A DNA stretch of 59,358 nt, taken from an uncultured bacterium (GTDB lineage Bacteria; Verrucomicrobiota; Kiritimatiellia; RFP12; UBA1067). The position numbers and the translations under genes are program-made. The stretch spans positions 1 to 59,358 of the forward strand of contig CACXRO010000011.1 in NCBI GenBank assembly GCA_902770045.1, in the 5' to 3' direction. Shown here piece by piece: positions 26,828-35,494 of this stretch (position 1 is the stretch's first letter; the number at the start of each line of letters is the position of its first letter). A model generated the notes under the pieces. That model saw nothing but the letters and a program-made list of their open reading frames with translations, was not told the DNA's origin and ran no database searches.

Positions 26828-28105
26828 TCAGCTCTGGCGGTCGGCGAACGACGCAAGCACCTCGCCGGCCGCGGGGCCGACGCCGTCGTCGGAGTCGAGG
26901 ACGCCCTCAAGTTCCTTGCCCTGGGCCGGAGACGGCTTGGCGCGGAAGCAGATGCGGTTGATGATGGAGTCGAAGCTCTCGGCGCCGGAGATGATCTCGA
27001 TCGCGATGCGCAGGTAGAGGCACTTGACCGGCGAGGTCTCGAGCCGCGGGAACCTGACCGCGTCCTTCTCGGTCGTCACCAGCGCGTCCGCGCCCATGTC
27101 GGCGGTGCGGTTGAGCGCGTAGAGCACCTCGGACGGCGCGTAGCGGTGGTGGTCGGCGTAGCGTTCGCACCAGACCACCTTCGAGCCGAGGTGGCGCAAC
27201 GAGTTCTCGAACCCCTTCGGCGAGGCGATGCCGGAGAGGGTGCAGACGGTCTTGCCGTCCAGCCAGGAAAGCGGGAACTCCTCGCGGCTCCAGACGTCCT
27301 TTAGCGACTTCGGCGTGTGGTTGCACTCGACGATCTCCGCCTTCGGGTTGAGGCGGCGGATCTCCTCGCGCACCTCGGAGACGTCGCCGCGGCACTTGGT
27401 GAGGAAGATGATGTCGGCGCGCTTAAGGTGCCGCGCCGGCTCGCGCAGGATGCCGCGCGGCAGCATCCGCCCGTTGCCGAACGGGTTGGTGGAGTCCACG
27501 AGCAGCACCTCGATCGAGTGCTTGAGCCGCTTGTACTGGAAGCCGTCGTCGAGGATGATCGTGTCGCAGCCGAGGCGCTTGATGGCGTAGCGGCCGGCCT
27601 TGACGCGGTTGCGGTCGACCACCACCGCGACGCCGGGCAGGTTGGAGGCGAGCATGTAGGGCTCGTCGCCGCCGACCTCGGGGTCGAGCAGCACGCGGCG
27701 GCCGTCGGAGACGACGAGCGGCGGGTCGACGACGCCGGTGAGGATGCGCCGCCACCACGGCGCCTCCTTGCGCCGGTAGCCGCGCGAGAGGATGGCCACC
27801 TTGCGGCCCTCGGCGGCGAGGGTGCGGGCGAAGATCTCGGTTACCGGGGTCTTGCCGGTGCCGCCGGCGGTTACGTTGCCGATGGAGATGACCTGGATGC
27901 CGAGCGGGTTGGGGCGCAGCACGCCGATATGGTAGAGGAAGCCGCGGAGCGCGACGGCGGCGGCGAAGAGCGCGGCGAGGCAGGAGAGGAACACGAGGAG
28001 CACCCGGATGGAGAACGGCTGGTCGCGGTCGGCCCCCTTCTCCTGGATGATCTTCACGAGCGCGCTTTCGAGGCGCTCGATTCCGCTCGGCCTGGGCTTG
28101 CGCAT
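26828..28105 (-). CDS. lpxK: Tetraacyldisaccharide 4'-kinase
   Basis: A 425-residue inner-membrane kinase that phosphorylates the lipid A precursor at the 4' position. An N-terminal membrane helix (about 34-56, FSIRVLLVFLSCLAALFAA) is followed by the P-loop SIGNVTAGGTGKTPV (near 75-88), LSRGYRRK and ILDDGFQ, all characteristic of LpxK. The N-terminal extension before the helix is longer than usual. ATG 28105 is chosen because upstream sequence belongs to lptD, whose stop is 20 nt away. Together with lptD it forms a lipopolysaccharide module. Confidence 0.92.
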   Translation of the reverse strand: MRKPRPSGIERLESALVKIIQEKGADRDQPFSIRVLLVFLSCLAALFAAAVALRGFLYHIGVLRPNPLGIQVISIGNVTAGGTGKTPVTEIFARTLAAEGRKVAILSRGYRRKEAPWWRRILTGVVDPPLVVSDGRRVLLDPEVGGDEPYMLASNLPGVAVVVDRNRVKAGRYAIKRLGCDTIILDDGFQYKRLKHSIEVLLVDSTNPFGNGRMLPRGILREPARHLKRADIIFLTKCRGDVSEVREEIRRLNPKAEIVECNHTPKSLKDVWSREEFPLSWLDGKTVCTLSGIASPKGFENSLRHLGSKVVWCERYADHHRYAPSEVLYALNRTADMGADALVTTEKDAVRFPRLETSPVKCLYLRIAIEIISGAESFDSIINRICFRAKPSPAQGKELEGVLDSDDGVGPAAGEVLASFADRQS

Positions 28106-28125
28106 CGGTAGACCGGTCCCCCGCG

Positions 28126-30303
28126 TCAGTTGAAGATGCTGCGTCCGCTGTCGCCGAAAGCGCGCAGGATGAGCTGGAAGCCGAAGTTCCAGTCGTCGTC
28201 GTAGCGGGCGCCGTCCACGAGCCAGCACTCGTTCTCGTACTCGACGTAGAAGCGGAAGATGAGGCAGTCGGTCATCAGGTCGATCGTCGCGCCTACGACG
28301 TCAAGCTCGTTCTCGTCGATGTCCCAGCGGATGAATGGCGAGTAGCGGAGCCAGTCGATCGGCTGGTGGGTGAAGCTGAGCTCGGCGAGGTGGAAGAAGG
28401 CGCGGTTCATGGTGTCGGCGCGCATGTACGAGGGGTCGAACGGCGAGGAGGAGAAGTCCCACATCCGGTGGTCGCGGAGCATGTAGGAGAGCTTCCACTC
28501 GAAGTTCCTCGTCAGCTTGTGGTTGAGGGTGAAGTCGGCGAGCGCCACCTTGTTGTCGTCGGAGTCGTACTCGGCGCGCGCGGCGAGGCGGACGTCCTGG
28601 ACCGGGGTCCACCTCACCCTCGCGCCCGGCACGACGGTCGGGTCGCCCTCGCCGTAGTTTGGCTTGCCGTTGACCGCGAGGCGGTGCCAGGCGTCGTCGA
28701 GGCCCCATGGCGCGTGCAGGTAGTCGGCGTGGTTGAACTGCACCGCGGCGTAGACGTCGACGTCGAGCGCGGTGCGGAGGCGTCCCTTGTCGTCCGCCAC
28801 GCTCCACGCGTTGCGCAGGCCGGGGGTGACTCCGTAGTACTCGTAGGGCAGGTTGCGGGCGCGGCCGGCGAACTGGTCCTCCCAGGTGCGCGAGGCGTCG
28901 AGCGAGTCGTAGACGTAGGCGCGGGCGCCGCAGGAGTCGCCGGAGAGATGCGCCTGCTGGGCGAGGACGTCGAAATACGGCTCCACGAGGTGGCGCCAGC
29001 GGTCGTTTACCCATGCCTCGCCGCGCGCGGCGAAGGTGATGCCCTCCTCGACGATCGAACGCGAGAACCACTTGCCGGTGGAGCCGGCCTCCGACCAGCC
29101 GTCGAGGCAGGAGTAGCCGGCCTTGTCGTAGAAGGTGCCGCGCCAGGCGAGGCGGGGCACGGCGGAAAGGACGTCGAAGAGCCTGAACGGCGCGGTGAGG
29201 CGGTGGTAGGTGTCGATGCGGAGCGACTCGTAGTCGGCCCACGACCCCGGGCTGTACCGGTACGCCGGGTGCGTGGCGAATGTGCTCTCGGCGTTGCGGC
29301 GGCGCAGGTAGCCGATGCGGCTCGACGACTCGTAGTTCACGGGCAGGAGCGGCACCGGGAGCGGGTTGACGTCGAAGTATATCTCGGGCAGGCGCTCGGT
29401 GGCGCCGTGGAAGTTCTCGAGGCGGCCGTCGGCCTCGGCGCCGAAGGAGAACTGGTTCTCGATGTGCTCCCAGAACACGCCGCTCGTGTCGTAGCTGCGG
29501 AACTGGTTCTTGATGTTGAAGAACGAGTCGCGGAAGTAGTCGCTGCGGAAGTAGGCGTCGGAGTAGAGCGAGCCGCGGAGCGTCACCGTGTCGCGCTCGG
29601 TCGGCTCCCAGCGGTGCTTCGCCTCGAAGCCGTAGCGGTCGCGCCCGACCGAGCCGCCGCCCCAGTTGGAGTAGGCGGTGCCGTAGCCGTAGCGCTTGTC
29701 GACGTCGTGGTCAAACCCGTAGTAGGCCTTGAAGCTGCCGGTGCCGAACTGGCCGAGGCCCCACTCCACGTCCTCGCCGATCGCCACCCCCAGCTTGTAC
29801 CGGAGGTCCAGCCGCGTCGCCGCGCCGAGCCACCAGTTCTCGTCGCCGTGCGCCTCGTCGCCGAGCAGGTGGTAGCGGTACTTCGTCATCAGGTACGCGC
29901 CCCAGCGGCTGGTGTAGCCGGGCATCCAGCTGAAGCCGCACTTGGTGTCGAGCGGGTACCAGGCGTAGGGCAGCCAGAAGACCGGCACCTCGAACAGCCG
30001 CAGCCACACGCCGCGCAGGACCACGTAGTCGTGGGGACGGTACTCCACCTCGCCCTCGGCGCACCAGTGGGTGTGGCCTGGCGCGTTGGTGCAGGTGGTG
30101 GCGACCGTGGGGTCGTGGAGGAGGACGAGCCCGGCGGAGTCGCGCTCCAGCTTCTGGGAGCGGAGGGAGATCACCCCCTCGGTCACCGTGACGTTGCCGG
30201 TGGCGACGGCCGCCTTGGTGACGTTGTCGACGGCGATGCGGTCTGCCTTGATGTCGAGCGTCCCGGCATCCACGGCGGCGGCGAGTATCAGCGCGATGAC
30301 CAT
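28126..30303 (-). CDS. lptD: LPS-assembly outer-membrane protein LptD
   Basis: A 725-residue protein: signal peptide (MVIALILAAAVDAG), a periplasmic OstA-type domain (DIKADRIAVDNVTKAAVATG), then a long beta-barrel rich in alternating aromatic residues ending in ...SGRSIFN. LptD inserts LPS in the outer leaflet of the outer membrane. The motif CAEGEVEYRPHDYVVLRGV and the segment VFWLPYAWYPLDTKCGFSWM match the LptD barrel start. TAGGAGG overlaps the rng stop, 5 nt before the ATG, so the genes are cotranscribed. Confidence 0.88.
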   Translation of the reverse strand: MVIALILAAAVDAGTLDIKADRIAVDNVTKAAVATGNVTVTEGVISLRSQKLERDSAGLVLLHDPTVATTCTNAPGHTHWCAEGEVEYRPHDYVVLRGVWLRLFEVPVFWLPYAWYPLDTKCGFSWMPGYTSRWGAYLMTKYRYHLLGDEAHGDENWWLGAATRLDLRYKLGVAIGEDVEWGLGQFGTGSFKAYYGFDHDVDKRYGYGTAYSNWGGGSVGRDRYGFEAKHRWEPTERDTVTLRGSLYSDAYFRSDYFRDSFFNIKNQFRSYDTSGVFWEHIENQFSFGAEADGRLENFHGATERLPEIYFDVNPLPVPLLPVNYESSSRIGYLRRRNAESTFATHPAYRYSPGSWADYESLRIDTYHRLTAPFRLFDVLSAVPRLAWRGTFYDKAGYSCLDGWSEAGSTGKWFSRSIVEEGITFAARGEAWVNDRWRHLVEPYFDVLAQQAHLSGDSCGARAYVYDSLDASRTWEDQFAGRARNLPYEYYGVTPGLRNAWSVADDKGRLRTALDVDVYAAVQFNHADYLHAPWGLDDAWHRLAVNGKPNYGEGDPTVVPGARVRWTPVQDVRLAARAEYDSDDNKVALADFTLNHKLTRNFEWKLSYMLRDHRMWDFSSSPFDPSYMRADTMNRAFFHLAELSFTHQPIDWLRYSPFIRWDIDENELDVVGATIDLMTDCLIFRFYVEYENECWLVDGARYDDDWNFGFQLILRAFGDSGRSIFN

Positions 30304-30310
30304 GTTCCTC

Positions 30311-31900
30311 CTATGACTGGGAGTAGACCACCTGGCCGGTGGCGGCGTCGAGCACCGCGAACGACTCGGGGTGGCGGTGGAGTTCGGAGACGAAGGTGAG
30401 GCAGGTGTTGAAGTCCTTCTGCAGCTGGGCGAGGATCTGGCTGTCCTCGGTGCGGAGGCGCTGCATCACCTGCGGCGCGATGACGATCTTCGGCTCGAAC
30501 GGCTTCTTGTTCTGCTCCGCCTTCCTCAGGAGCGTCGTCAGCGTGCGCTGGATCTCCACCGACACCGCCATCGGCGACTTGACGAGCCCGCTGCCCTGGC
30601 AGTAGGGGCACCTGGAGGTGAGCTGCGAGAGGATCGAGCTGTCCTGGCGCTGGCGCGACATCTCCAGCAGCCCCAGCTCGCTGATCTCGAGCACGTTGGT
30701 GCGCGCGCGGTCGCGCTTGAGCGCCTCCTTGAGCCGGCGCACCACCTCGCGCTGGTGCTTGCGGCTCTTCATGTCGATGAGGTCGAGCACCACCAGGCCG
30801 CCGATGTTCCGCAGCCGCAGCTGCCGCGCCACCTCGTCCACCGCCTCGAGGTTGACCTCGCGGATGGCGTCCTCCTGGTTGCCGTTGCCCTTGTAGTGGC
30901 CGGTGTTCACGTCCACCGCCACCAGCGCCTCGGTCTCGTCGATGACCAGGTAGCCGCCGGACTTCAGCGCCACCTTGCGCGCGAACGCGTCGGCGAGCTG
31001 GCGCTCGATGCCGTAGTGGTCGAAGATGCCGGCGTTGCCGTCGTAGCGGCGGATCTTGGACTTCGCCCGGCGCGAGATCTGGCCGGTAAGCTCGCGCATC
31101 GCCTCGTAGCTCGCCTCGTCGTCGATGACGATAGAGTCGACGTCCTCGGTGAGCCAGTCGCGCACCACGCGCTCGCAGAGGTCCGGCTCCTGGAAGATGC
31201 AGCACGGCGTGCGCAGGTTCTTGGTGTTGGCCTGCATCTCGTTCCAGACGGAGAGAAGCCCCCTCAGGTCGCGCGCGAACGCGCGCGCGCTCGCTCCCGC
31301 TCCGACGGTGCGGACGACGAGCCCAACGTTGTCGGGGAGCGGCAGCTTGTCGAGGATCTTCTTCAGCCGCTTGCGCTCGGCGCCGTCGGAGATCTTCTTG
31401 GAAACGCCGCGGATCTTCTCGCCCGGCATCATCACCAGGTAGCGGCCGGGAATGGAGAGGTTGGCGGTGACGCGCGGTCCCTTGGTGGAGATCGGGCCCT
31501 TGGTGACCTGGACGATGATCTCCGACCCGGGCGGGAAGCGCTTGGCGATCTCCTCGTCGGAGAGGCGGTTGGACTTCTTGCCGCCGCGGCGCTGCTCGGA
31601 GCGGGACTTGTCGTCGTCGTCGTCGAGGATCGAGTCCGCGTCGCTCGTCATGTCCCAGTAGTGGAGGAAGGCGTTCTTCTTCAGCCCGATGTCGACGAAC
31701 GCGGCCTGGAGGTCGTTCTCGAGGTTCTGCACCCTGCCCTTGAAGACGCTGCCGACGAGCCGCTCCTCCTCGGGATGCTCGACCATGTACTCCTCAAGGC
31801 GGCCGTTCTCTATGACGGCGACGCGGGTTTCGAGCTTTTCAACGTTGACGATGATCTCGCGCTTCATCTTGGAGCGCTTGAGCCAGCCGAAAATGTTCAT
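30311..31900 (-). CDS. rng: Ribonuclease E/G family endoribonuclease
   Basis: A 529-residue RNase G-like enzyme for rRNA maturation and mRNA decay. An S1 domain (about 35-150) holds an acidic and basic insertion (ILDDDDDK ... RRGGKK). The catalytic aspartates are in ALVAVDVNTG (near 325) and VVLDLIDM (near 368), and the zinc-link is CPYCQGSG (near 432). It lacks the long C-terminal degradosome scaffold of RNase E. No strong Shine-Dalgarno precedes ATG 31900; instead the stop of a 20-codon ORF overlaps it as ATGA. First enzyme gene of an rng-lptD-lpxK unit. Confidence 0.92.
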   Translation of the reverse strand: MNIFGWLKRSKMKREIIVNVEKLETRVAVIENGRLEEYMVEHPEEERLVGSVFKGRVQNLENDLQAAFVDIGLKKNAFLHYWDMTSDADSILDDDDDKSRSEQRRGGKKSNRLSDEEIAKRFPPGSEIIVQVTKGPISTKGPRVTANLSIPGRYLVMMPGEKIRGVSKKISDGAERKRLKKILDKLPLPDNVGLVVRTVGAGASARAFARDLRGLLSVWNEMQANTKNLRTPCCIFQEPDLCERVVRDWLTEDVDSIVIDDEASYEAMRELTGQISRRAKSKIRRYDGNAGIFDHYGIERQLADAFARKVALKSGGYLVIDETEALVAVDVNTGHYKGNGNQEDAIREVNLEAVDEVARQLRLRNIGGLVVLDLIDMKSRKHQREVVRRLKEALKRDRARTNVLEISELGLLEMSRQRQDSSILSQLTSRCPYCQGSGLVKSPMAVSVEIQRTLTTLLRKAEQNKKPFEPKIVIAPQVMQRLRTEDSQILAQLQKDFNTCLTFVSELHRHPESFAVLDAATGQVVYSQS

Positions 31901-31959
31901 TTCTTGCCTGTTCCATTTAAGAGTTTAAAATCTGCTTTTCCGCGCGACAGCTCGCGCAT
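31897..31959 (-). CDS. Putative 20-aa leader peptide of rng
   Basis: ATG at 31959 lies exactly 7 nt after the TATAAT box at 31967-31972, so it would be the first codon of the transcript. The product starts MRELSRGKADFK and ends GTGKK. Its TGA overlaps the rng ATG (ATGA), and rng has no good ribosome-binding site of its own, so coupled translation is likely. Autoregulation of rng through its 5' leader is known in other bacteria, but a role here is inference. No homologue is known to me. Confidence 0.5.
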   Translation of the reverse strand: MRELSRGKADFKLLNGTGKK

Positions 31960-31966
31960 AGTGCGT

Positions 31967-31975
31967 ATTATACCA
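31967..31975 (-). promoter_or_regulatory. Extended -10 promoter of the rng operon
   Basis: Minus-strand TTATGGTATAATACGCACT then ATG of the leader ORF; TATAAT at 31967-31972. CCACGAACCACGAA repeats lie immediately upstream. Confidence 0.75.
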
Positions 31976-31978
31976 TAA

Positions 31979-31996
31979 TTTCGTGGTTCGTGGGCG
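31979..31996. repeat. TTCGTGG-type degenerate repeat
   Basis: Plus-strand TTTCGTGGTTCGTGGG between the helicase gene stop and the rng promoter, with the same unit as the array in prmA. Confidence 0.55.
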
Positions 31997-32005
31997 CTGG
32001 AAGAG

Positions 32006-34006
32006 TTACCAGCGGTCGCGGCGGCGGCCGTAGCCGCCGCGGTCGTAGGCGGGCAGCGGGGCGCTATAGCGGCGGTATTCGACGAGGTCGCGGGGAATCT
32101 CCTTGAGGAACACCGACTCGTCCACCGGGAACATGCCGCCGTCGGCGGTGTGGCGGATCGTCGGGGAGAAGAGGTGGAGCTCGTCCTTCGCCCGGGTGAC
32201 GACCACGTAGAAGAGCCGCCGCTCCTCGTCGGCGCGGGACTCCTCCTCGGCCTTGGCGGACGGGAACAGCCCCGCCGAGAGCCACGGCACGATCACCACC
32301 GGCCACTCCATCCCCTTCGCCTGGTGGATGGTGGAGAGCGTCATCTTGTCGGCGTCGGAGTCGTTGCGCCGGTCGTCGAGGTTGGTGAGGAGCGCGACGT
32401 CCTGCAGGAACGCCTCCAGCCGCGCGCGGCCGCCGTCGCCGTCGCCGCCGGCGATCTGACCGGCAAGCTCGACGAGGTCCTCGAGCCGATCCTCGGCCTC
32501 GCGGTCCTCGTACTCGCGATGCAGGTGGTCCTCGTAGAAAAGGTCGCAGAAGTCCTCGATTATCTCGCCGACCGAATCCTCGGCCAGGTGGTCGTATGCG
32601 GCCTCGAAGCACTTGGCGAGCACCGGCCAGAGCGGCTTCGCCTTGGCGCCGAGGAGCGCATGGAGCGCGTCGCGGTCCTCGCGGCGCGAGCCGTCGAACC
32701 GCCGCGCGAGCCGCTCCCACATCTTCGCGGCGCCCTTCTCGCCCACGCCGGGGAGAAGCGTCACGAAGCGCAGGAAGGACAGCTCGTCGCCGGGGTCGAC
32801 GACAAGCCTGAGGTAGGCGAGGACGTCCTTCACGTGCACCTGCTCGAAGACGCCGACGCCGGAGGTGATGCGGAACGGCAGCCCCGCGCGCGCGAGCGAC
32901 ATCTGGATGTCGATGGAGTGGAAGTGGCTGCGGTAGAGGACGGCCATGTCGCCGTAGCGGTAGCCGAGTCCGCGCAGGCGTCCCGCGAGCTGCATGATCT
33001 CCAGCGCCTGGGCGTGGGAGTCGTAGACGCGATAGACCCGCGGCTGTTCGCCAGAACCGCCGCGCCGCGCCCTGAGGCGCTTCTCGAACTGCCGCGGAGC
33101 GTCCTTCATCACCGCATTGGCGACGTCGAGGATGCTCGGCACCGAGCGGTAGTTCTCCTCGAGCTTGACGATGCGGCAGCCTTCCCAGCGCCGCGGGAAG
33201 TCGAGGATGTTCTCGATGCGGGCGCCGCGCCAGGTGTAGATGCACTGGAAATCGTCGCCGACAGCGAGGATGTTGCGGTGCTTCGCCGCGAGGATGTCGG
33301 TGAACTCCGCCTGCAGGCCGTTGGTGTCCTGGTACTCGTCCACGAGGACGTGGAGGAAGTGCTCCTGCAGCATCTCCCGCACCCCGTCGCACTTCTTCAG
33401 CAGCTTGAGCCCGTTCACCATCAGGTCGTCGAAGTCCATCGACCCCAGCTCCTGCTTGCGCACGGCGTAGCGCTCGGCCAGCGCCTCGATCGCCTCGGGG
33501 TCGACGTCGGCCGTCTTGGTCATCCAGCGAGCGGCCGCCTGGGCGACGGGAATCCCCTCGTTCGCCGCCTCGGAGATGATCTTCGCCACCACCTCCTTCT
33601 TCGCGAAGTCCTTGGGGTTGGGGACCTCGGCCTTGATGATGTCGCCGATGAGCTTCTTCTGGTCGTCCTCGTCGAGGATCTTGAAGTCCGGCCGCCAGCC
33701 GAGCGGGCCGCCGTAGCGCCTCAGGAGCCGGGCGCAGACGGAGTGGAAGGTGCCGCTCCAGATCGAGCGCACGGCGTCCCCGACCAGCGCCTCGGCGCGC
33801 TCGCGCATCTCGCGCGCGGCGCGGTTGGTGAAGGTTAAGAGGAGGATCCGCGACGGATCGACGCCGCGCTCGACCAGGTAGGCGACGCGGTGGACGAGGG
33901 TGCGGGTCTTGCCGGTGCCGGCGGCGGCGAGCACCAGCAGAGGGCCGTCCCCCGCCGTCGCCGCCTCCAGCTGCTCGGGATTGAGGAGCCTGGAGAAGTC
34001 AGTCAT
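32006..34006 (-). CDS. UvrD/PcrA-type superfamily 1 DNA helicase
   Basis: A 666-residue ATP-dependent 3'-5' helicase for repair or replication-fork restart. Helicase motifs in order: Q motif LLNPEQLEAA, Walker A AAAGTGKTRTL (near 29), LTFTNRAAREM, motif II DEYQDTN (near 220), motif III AVGDDFQCIYTWRGA, motif V TIHQAKGMEW and motif VI VVTRAKDELHLF. Length is slightly short for PcrA. ATG 34006 overlaps the GH109 stop by one base (TGATG), so an open frame further upstream is only a shadow of the GH109 gene. A repair helicase in an operon of secreted hydrolases is unusual. Confidence 0.9.
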   Translation of the reverse strand: MTDFSRLLNPEQLEAATAGDGPLLVLAAAGTGKTRTLVHRVAYLVERGVDPSRILLLTFTNRAAREMRERAEALVGDAVRSIWSGTFHSVCARLLRRYGGPLGWRPDFKILDEDDQKKLIGDIIKAEVPNPKDFAKKEVVAKIISEAANEGIPVAQAAARWMTKTADVDPEAIEALAERYAVRKQELGSMDFDDLMVNGLKLLKKCDGVREMLQEHFLHVLVDEYQDTNGLQAEFTDILAAKHRNILAVGDDFQCIYTWRGARIENILDFPRRWEGCRIVKLEENYRSVPSILDVANAVMKDAPRQFEKRLRARRGGSGEQPRVYRVYDSHAQALEIMQLAGRLRGLGYRYGDMAVLYRSHFHSIDIQMSLARAGLPFRITSGVGVFEQVHVKDVLAYLRLVVDPGDELSFLRFVTLLPGVGEKGAAKMWERLARRFDGSRREDRDALHALLGAKAKPLWPVLAKCFEAAYDHLAEDSVGEIIEDFCDLFYEDHLHREYEDREAEDRLEDLVELAGQIAGGDGDGGRARLEAFLQDVALLTNLDDRRNDSDADKMTLSTIHQAKGMEWPVVIVPWLSAGLFPSAKAEEESRADEERRLFYVVVTRAKDELHLFSPTIRHTADGGMFPVDESVFLKEIPRDLVEYRRYSAPLPAYDRGGYGRRRDRW

Positions 34007-35460
34007 CAGACCGACAGCTGCGAGGAGTCGCTCTTGATCTCGCTGTCGGACTTGAATCCCATCCGCGCGAGGCCGACCGGCGTGATCTCCACCGGGCGCG
34101 CGTCCTTCCAGGCGCCGCGGGTGAAGTCGGGGACGTCCTGCGAGGACGAGCGGCTGCGCACGGACTTCTCGGAGAGTTCGCAGATTGAGCACCAAGTGGC
34201 GAGGTCGTAGACGTTCATGTCCGGCGGCAGGCCGTTCTGCAGGCAGTACGCCAGGCGCAGGATCATCAGGAAGTCCATGCCGCCGTGGCCGCCGACGATC
34301 TTGGCGAAGTCGCCGGCCTCCTTCCAGAGCGGGTGCATGTGCTCCTTGCGGAGCGCCTCTGCCTCGGCGTCGGTGAACCACTCGTGGGCGCCGGCGCCGG
34401 GCTTCTTGGAGAACGCAACCTGGTAGGGGTAGTCCTTGAGGATGCCGCGCGTCCCGGAGACGAGGTTGATGCGCGAGTACGGCCGCGGCGACGAGACGTC
34501 GTGCTGGATCATGATCGACCTGCCCTTCACGGTCTTGACGAGGGTCGTGTTCATGTCGCCCATCTGCGGCTTGAGGCCGGCCTTCCAGGTGCCGGGGAAC
34601 ATGATGCCGGCGTAGTCGCGGAAGCCGACGGCCTGGCTCTCGAGCGAGACGAGGTAGTCGAGCCGGTCGCCGCGGTTGACGTCGAAATACCAGCACACCG
34701 GGCCGAGGCCGTGGGTCGGGTACTGGTTGCCCTTGTGGACGTTGTTCCACTTGAGCCGCCAGTAGTCCATGTAGCCGCTCACGCCGTAGCCGACCTTGGT
34801 GACGTTCGGATCCTGGTAGCAGCACTCGCGCAGGTCGTGGATGTAGGCGCACTCGGCGTGCTTGAGCTCGCCGAAGAGCCCCTTGCGCGCCATGTTGAGC
34901 GTGAGCATCTCGATCTCGCCGTAGCAGCAGTTCTCGAGCTGGATGCAGTGGCGGCGGGTGCGCTCGCTCGTCTCCACGAGCTGCCAGCACTCCTCCACCG
35001 TGAACGCGCTCGGCACTTCCGTCGCGACGTGCTTGCCGTGCTCCATCGCGTAGAGCGCGATCGGCACGTGCAGCTGCCACGGGGTCGCGCTGTAGACGAG
35101 GTCGATCTCGTCGTCCTCGCAGAGGCGCTTGTAGCCTTCCTCGCCGCTGAAGGTCTTGGGCGCGGGGCGGTGGCCGTTGTCGCGGAGCCACTGCTGCTGC
35201 TGCTCGACGCGCTCGGGGTGCTTGTCGCAGAGCGCAATCACCTCGACGCCGGGGATCATCGCGAGGATGTGCACCGCGCCGGGTCCGCGCATGCCAAGGC
35301 CGATCACGCCGACCCGGAGCTTCTCGATCGGCTTGTCCGCCCAGCCCATCATCGACCCGCCCGGCGTGAGCCGGAAGCCTTTGCTCATGCAGCCCGCCGC
35401 CGCGGCGGTGATGCCCATCCAGGCCGTGCCCTTGAGGAAGTCCCTGCGAGTCTTGTCCAT
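34006..35460 (-). CDS. GH109-like / Gfo-Idh-MocA family enzyme with Tat signal
   Basis: A 484-residue exported NAD-dependent enzyme. A Tat signal (TRRDFLKGTAWMGITAAAAG, with RRDFLK; a Cys follows that could be lipidated) is followed by the dinucleotide fold GVIGLGMRGPG (near 50). The pattern YSATPWQLHVPIALYAMEHGK, EVPSAFTVEECWQLV, LENCCYGEIEMLTLNMARKG and AYIHDLRE (near 205) matches family 109 alpha-N-acetylgalactosaminidases, known from gut Akkermansia and Elizabethkingia. It may act on mucin or other GalNAc glycans. Lies 34 nt after GH2. Confidence 0.82.
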   Translation of the reverse strand: MDKTRRDFLKGTAWMGITAAAAGCMSKGFRLTPGGSMMGWADKPIEKLRVGVIGLGMRGPGAVHILAMIPGVEVIALCDKHPERVEQQQQWLRDNGHRPAPKTFSGEEGYKRLCEDDEIDLVYSATPWQLHVPIALYAMEHGKHVATEVPSAFTVEECWQLVETSERTRRHCIQLENCCYGEIEMLTLNMARKGLFGELKHAECAYIHDLRECCYQDPNVTKVGYGVSGYMDYWRLKWNNVHKGNQYPTHGLGPVCWYFDVNRGDRLDYLVSLESQAVGFRDYAGIMFPGTWKAGLKPQMGDMNTTLVKTVKGRSIMIQHDVSSPRPYSRINLVSGTRGILKDYPYQVAFSKKPGAGAHEWFTDAEAEALRKEHMHPLWKEAGDFAKIVGGHGGMDFLMILRLAYCLQNGLPPDMNVYDLATWCSICELSEKSVRSRSSSQDVPDFTRGAWKDARPVEITPVGLARMGFKSDSEIKSDSSQLSV

Positions 35461-35494
35461 TACCGTTCTCCTTTCGCTTGTTGTCTAAACCGCC

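Noticed and set aside
34007..35191. Upstream extension of the helicase frame
   Set aside because: It overlaps the GH109 gene in another frame; the helicase Q motif follows directly after ATG 34006.
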